Positions 12,783-13,643 of a stretch of 13,643 bases of DNA are shown piece by piece. How positions within the stretch are numbered: the stretch's first letter is position 1; each line of letters begins with the position of its first letter. This DNA is from SXOA01 sp051004015 (GTDB lineage: Bacteria > Planctomycetota > Planctomycetia > Pirellulales > Pirellulaceae), in NCBI GenBank assembly GCA_051004015.1, contig JBPCKT010000054.1, forward strand, positions 1-13,643, written 5' to 3'. The notes under the pieces are model-generated. The model worked only from the letters and a program-made list of their open reading frames with translations, was not told where the DNA came from and did not search any database. The position numbers were made by a program, and so were the translations under genes.

Positions 12783-13562
12783 TCACGTCCGAACCGCGAA
12801 GAGGGCGCTGGCATTGGCCGTGGTCTGCTGAGCAAACTCGGCGAGGGAGACTCCCCGAGCTTCAGCCAGACACTCCGCCGTATGCACCACTCTCGCCGGC
12901 TCGTTGGGGCGTTTGCCGCGGAAGGGCTCGGGGGAGAGATAGGGAGAATCGGTCTCGACGAGGATCCGATCCGCGGGAATCGATTTGGCCACGGCCCGGA
13001 GGTCGTCCGATTTCTTGAACGTCACCATCCCCGCGAAGCTGATGTGCAGGCCGAGGCCGAGGCATTCCGCCGCTTCGTCCGCCGTGCCGGTGAAGGAGTG
13101 CATGACCCCTCGCAGTGGGCCGCGGAGCGCCGCTTCGCGGAGCATGACGAGGATTTCGGCCATGCATTCTCGCTGGTGGACGATGAAGGGGAGCTGGAGC
13201 TGCTGGGAGAGGCGGAGGTGCCGATCGAAGTAGTCCTGCTGGAGAGCGAAGGGGACGTCTTTCCAGTAGTTGTCGAGGCCGGTTTCGCCGAGGGCGACGA
13301 CATGGGTATCATCCTGCGCGAGGCGGACAATCTCGTCCCAGTCTGTAGCCACTGCTTCACCGGCATGTGTCGGATGGATGCCGGCGGAAGCGAGGACTCC
13401 CTCGCTGGTTGCGGCCAATTCGCGGCAGCGGCGGCTGGAGGCGAGGTCGGTGCCGACGGAGAGAATGCTGGTCACACCCGCGGCTTTGGCGCGGTTCAGC
13501 ACGCCGGGCAGATCAGCCGCCAGGTGCTCGGAGGCGAGGTGGGCGTGGGTGTCGAAGAGCAT
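12783..13562 (-). CDS. TatD-family metal-dependent hydrolase (DNase)
   Basis: A 259-residue TIM-barrel hydrolase of the TatD family, cytoplasmic Mg2+/Mn2+-dependent nucleases involved in DNA processing and repair (members in E. coli are TatD, YcfH and YjjV). The expected metal ligands are all present: His6 and His8 in DTHAH, Glu93 in GETGLD, His129 in FIVHQRE, His155 in MHSFTG and Asp205 in ETDSPYL. GIHPTHA (61-67), the SFAGMVTFKK segment and the terminal PYLSPEPFRGKRPNEPARV run fit the YcfH-like subgroup. Length is normal for the family (about 260). The ATG at 13562 aligns with the usual family start, but no Shine-Dalgarno is visible; the bases before it are CCCCACTTCTT next to a run of ten C on this strand. 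The gene ends 123 bp before trxB. Confidence 0.93.
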   Translation of the reverse strand: MLFDTHAHLASEHLAADLPGVLNRAKAAGVTSILSVGTDLASSRRCRELAATSEGVLASAGIHPTHAGEAVATDWDEIVRLAQDDTHVVALGETGLDNYWKDVPFALQQDYFDRHLRLSQQLQLPFIVHQRECMAEILVMLREAALRGPLRGVMHSFTGTADEAAECLGLGLHISFAGMVTFKKSDDLRAVAKSIPADRILVETDSPYLSPEPFRGKRPNEPARVVHTAECLAEARGVSLAEFAQQTTANASALFAVRT

Positions 13563-13643
13563 AAGAAGTGGGGGGGGGGTCCCAGCCGCCCCAAGGAAGT
13601 TTCCGGGCGGAGGGGAGGCGCTCCCCCCGTCGAAGGTGCTCCC
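13563..13643. other. Region upstream of the TatD gene with homopolymer run and hairpin
   Basis: This edge segment has a run of ten G (13570-13579), a GC-rich tract, and a perfect small hairpin GGGGAG-GCG-CTCCCC at 13612-13626. No gene is apparent. The hairpin could be a terminator or part of another dispersed repeat. The homopolymer makes the local sequence prone to length errors. Confidence 0.4.

Overview
The window looks like a chromosomal segment of a high-GC planctomycete (Planctomycetota, probably Pirellulales-like). The main evidence is the protein at 5849-7615. It starts with an Arg-rich leader ending in CERLEDRSLLA, the hallmark N-terminus of planctomycete giant and exported proteins, and continues into RTX Ca2+-binding nonapeptides. 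Supporting signs are GTG and TTG starts, a Tat-exported NHL-type propeller, and several small palindromic repeat families of a kind I associate with planctomycete intergenic spaces. There are no rRNA, tRNA or CRISPR features and no recognisable transposase gene.

Layout from left to right. An unassigned open frame touches the left edge (1-225). It is followed by a Suppressor-of-fused-like protein (+, 238-852), a convergent N-terminal-nucleophile asparaginase (glycosylasparaginase/isoaspartyl peptidase type, -, 870-1826), and a divergent small MOSC protein (+, 1868-2356). Next come glycogen synthase glgA (-, TTG start at 3907) and an exported or anchored right-handed beta-helix protein (-, 4088-5578). 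The beta-helix gene is divergent from the large exported beta-propeller/RTX protein (+, 5849-7615). A 344-bp convergent spacer follows, dominated by a large REP-like inverted repeat (7681-7887).

The right half is entirely on the minus strand. In transcription order it holds a TatD-family hydrolase (13562-12783), trxB (12659-11604), an aldo/keto reductase tightly linked to trxB (11587-10727), a YceI-family periplasmic protein (10626-10027), a ten-segment membrane protein 5 bp behind it (10021-9101), and a Tat-exported six-bladed NHL-type propeller (9054-7960). TrxB plus the reductase look like a redox pair. YceI plus the membrane protein look translationally coupled. Otherwise the window is mostly housekeeping and cell-surface genes without one unifying pathway.

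I do not see a clear new multi-gene system. The most interesting structure is non-coding: four different palindromic repeat families occupy intergenic spaces. One lies in the glgA leader and creates a misleading extended reading frame. Another (7681-7887) has two paired stem substitutions between its halves, which suggests its folded form has been selected.
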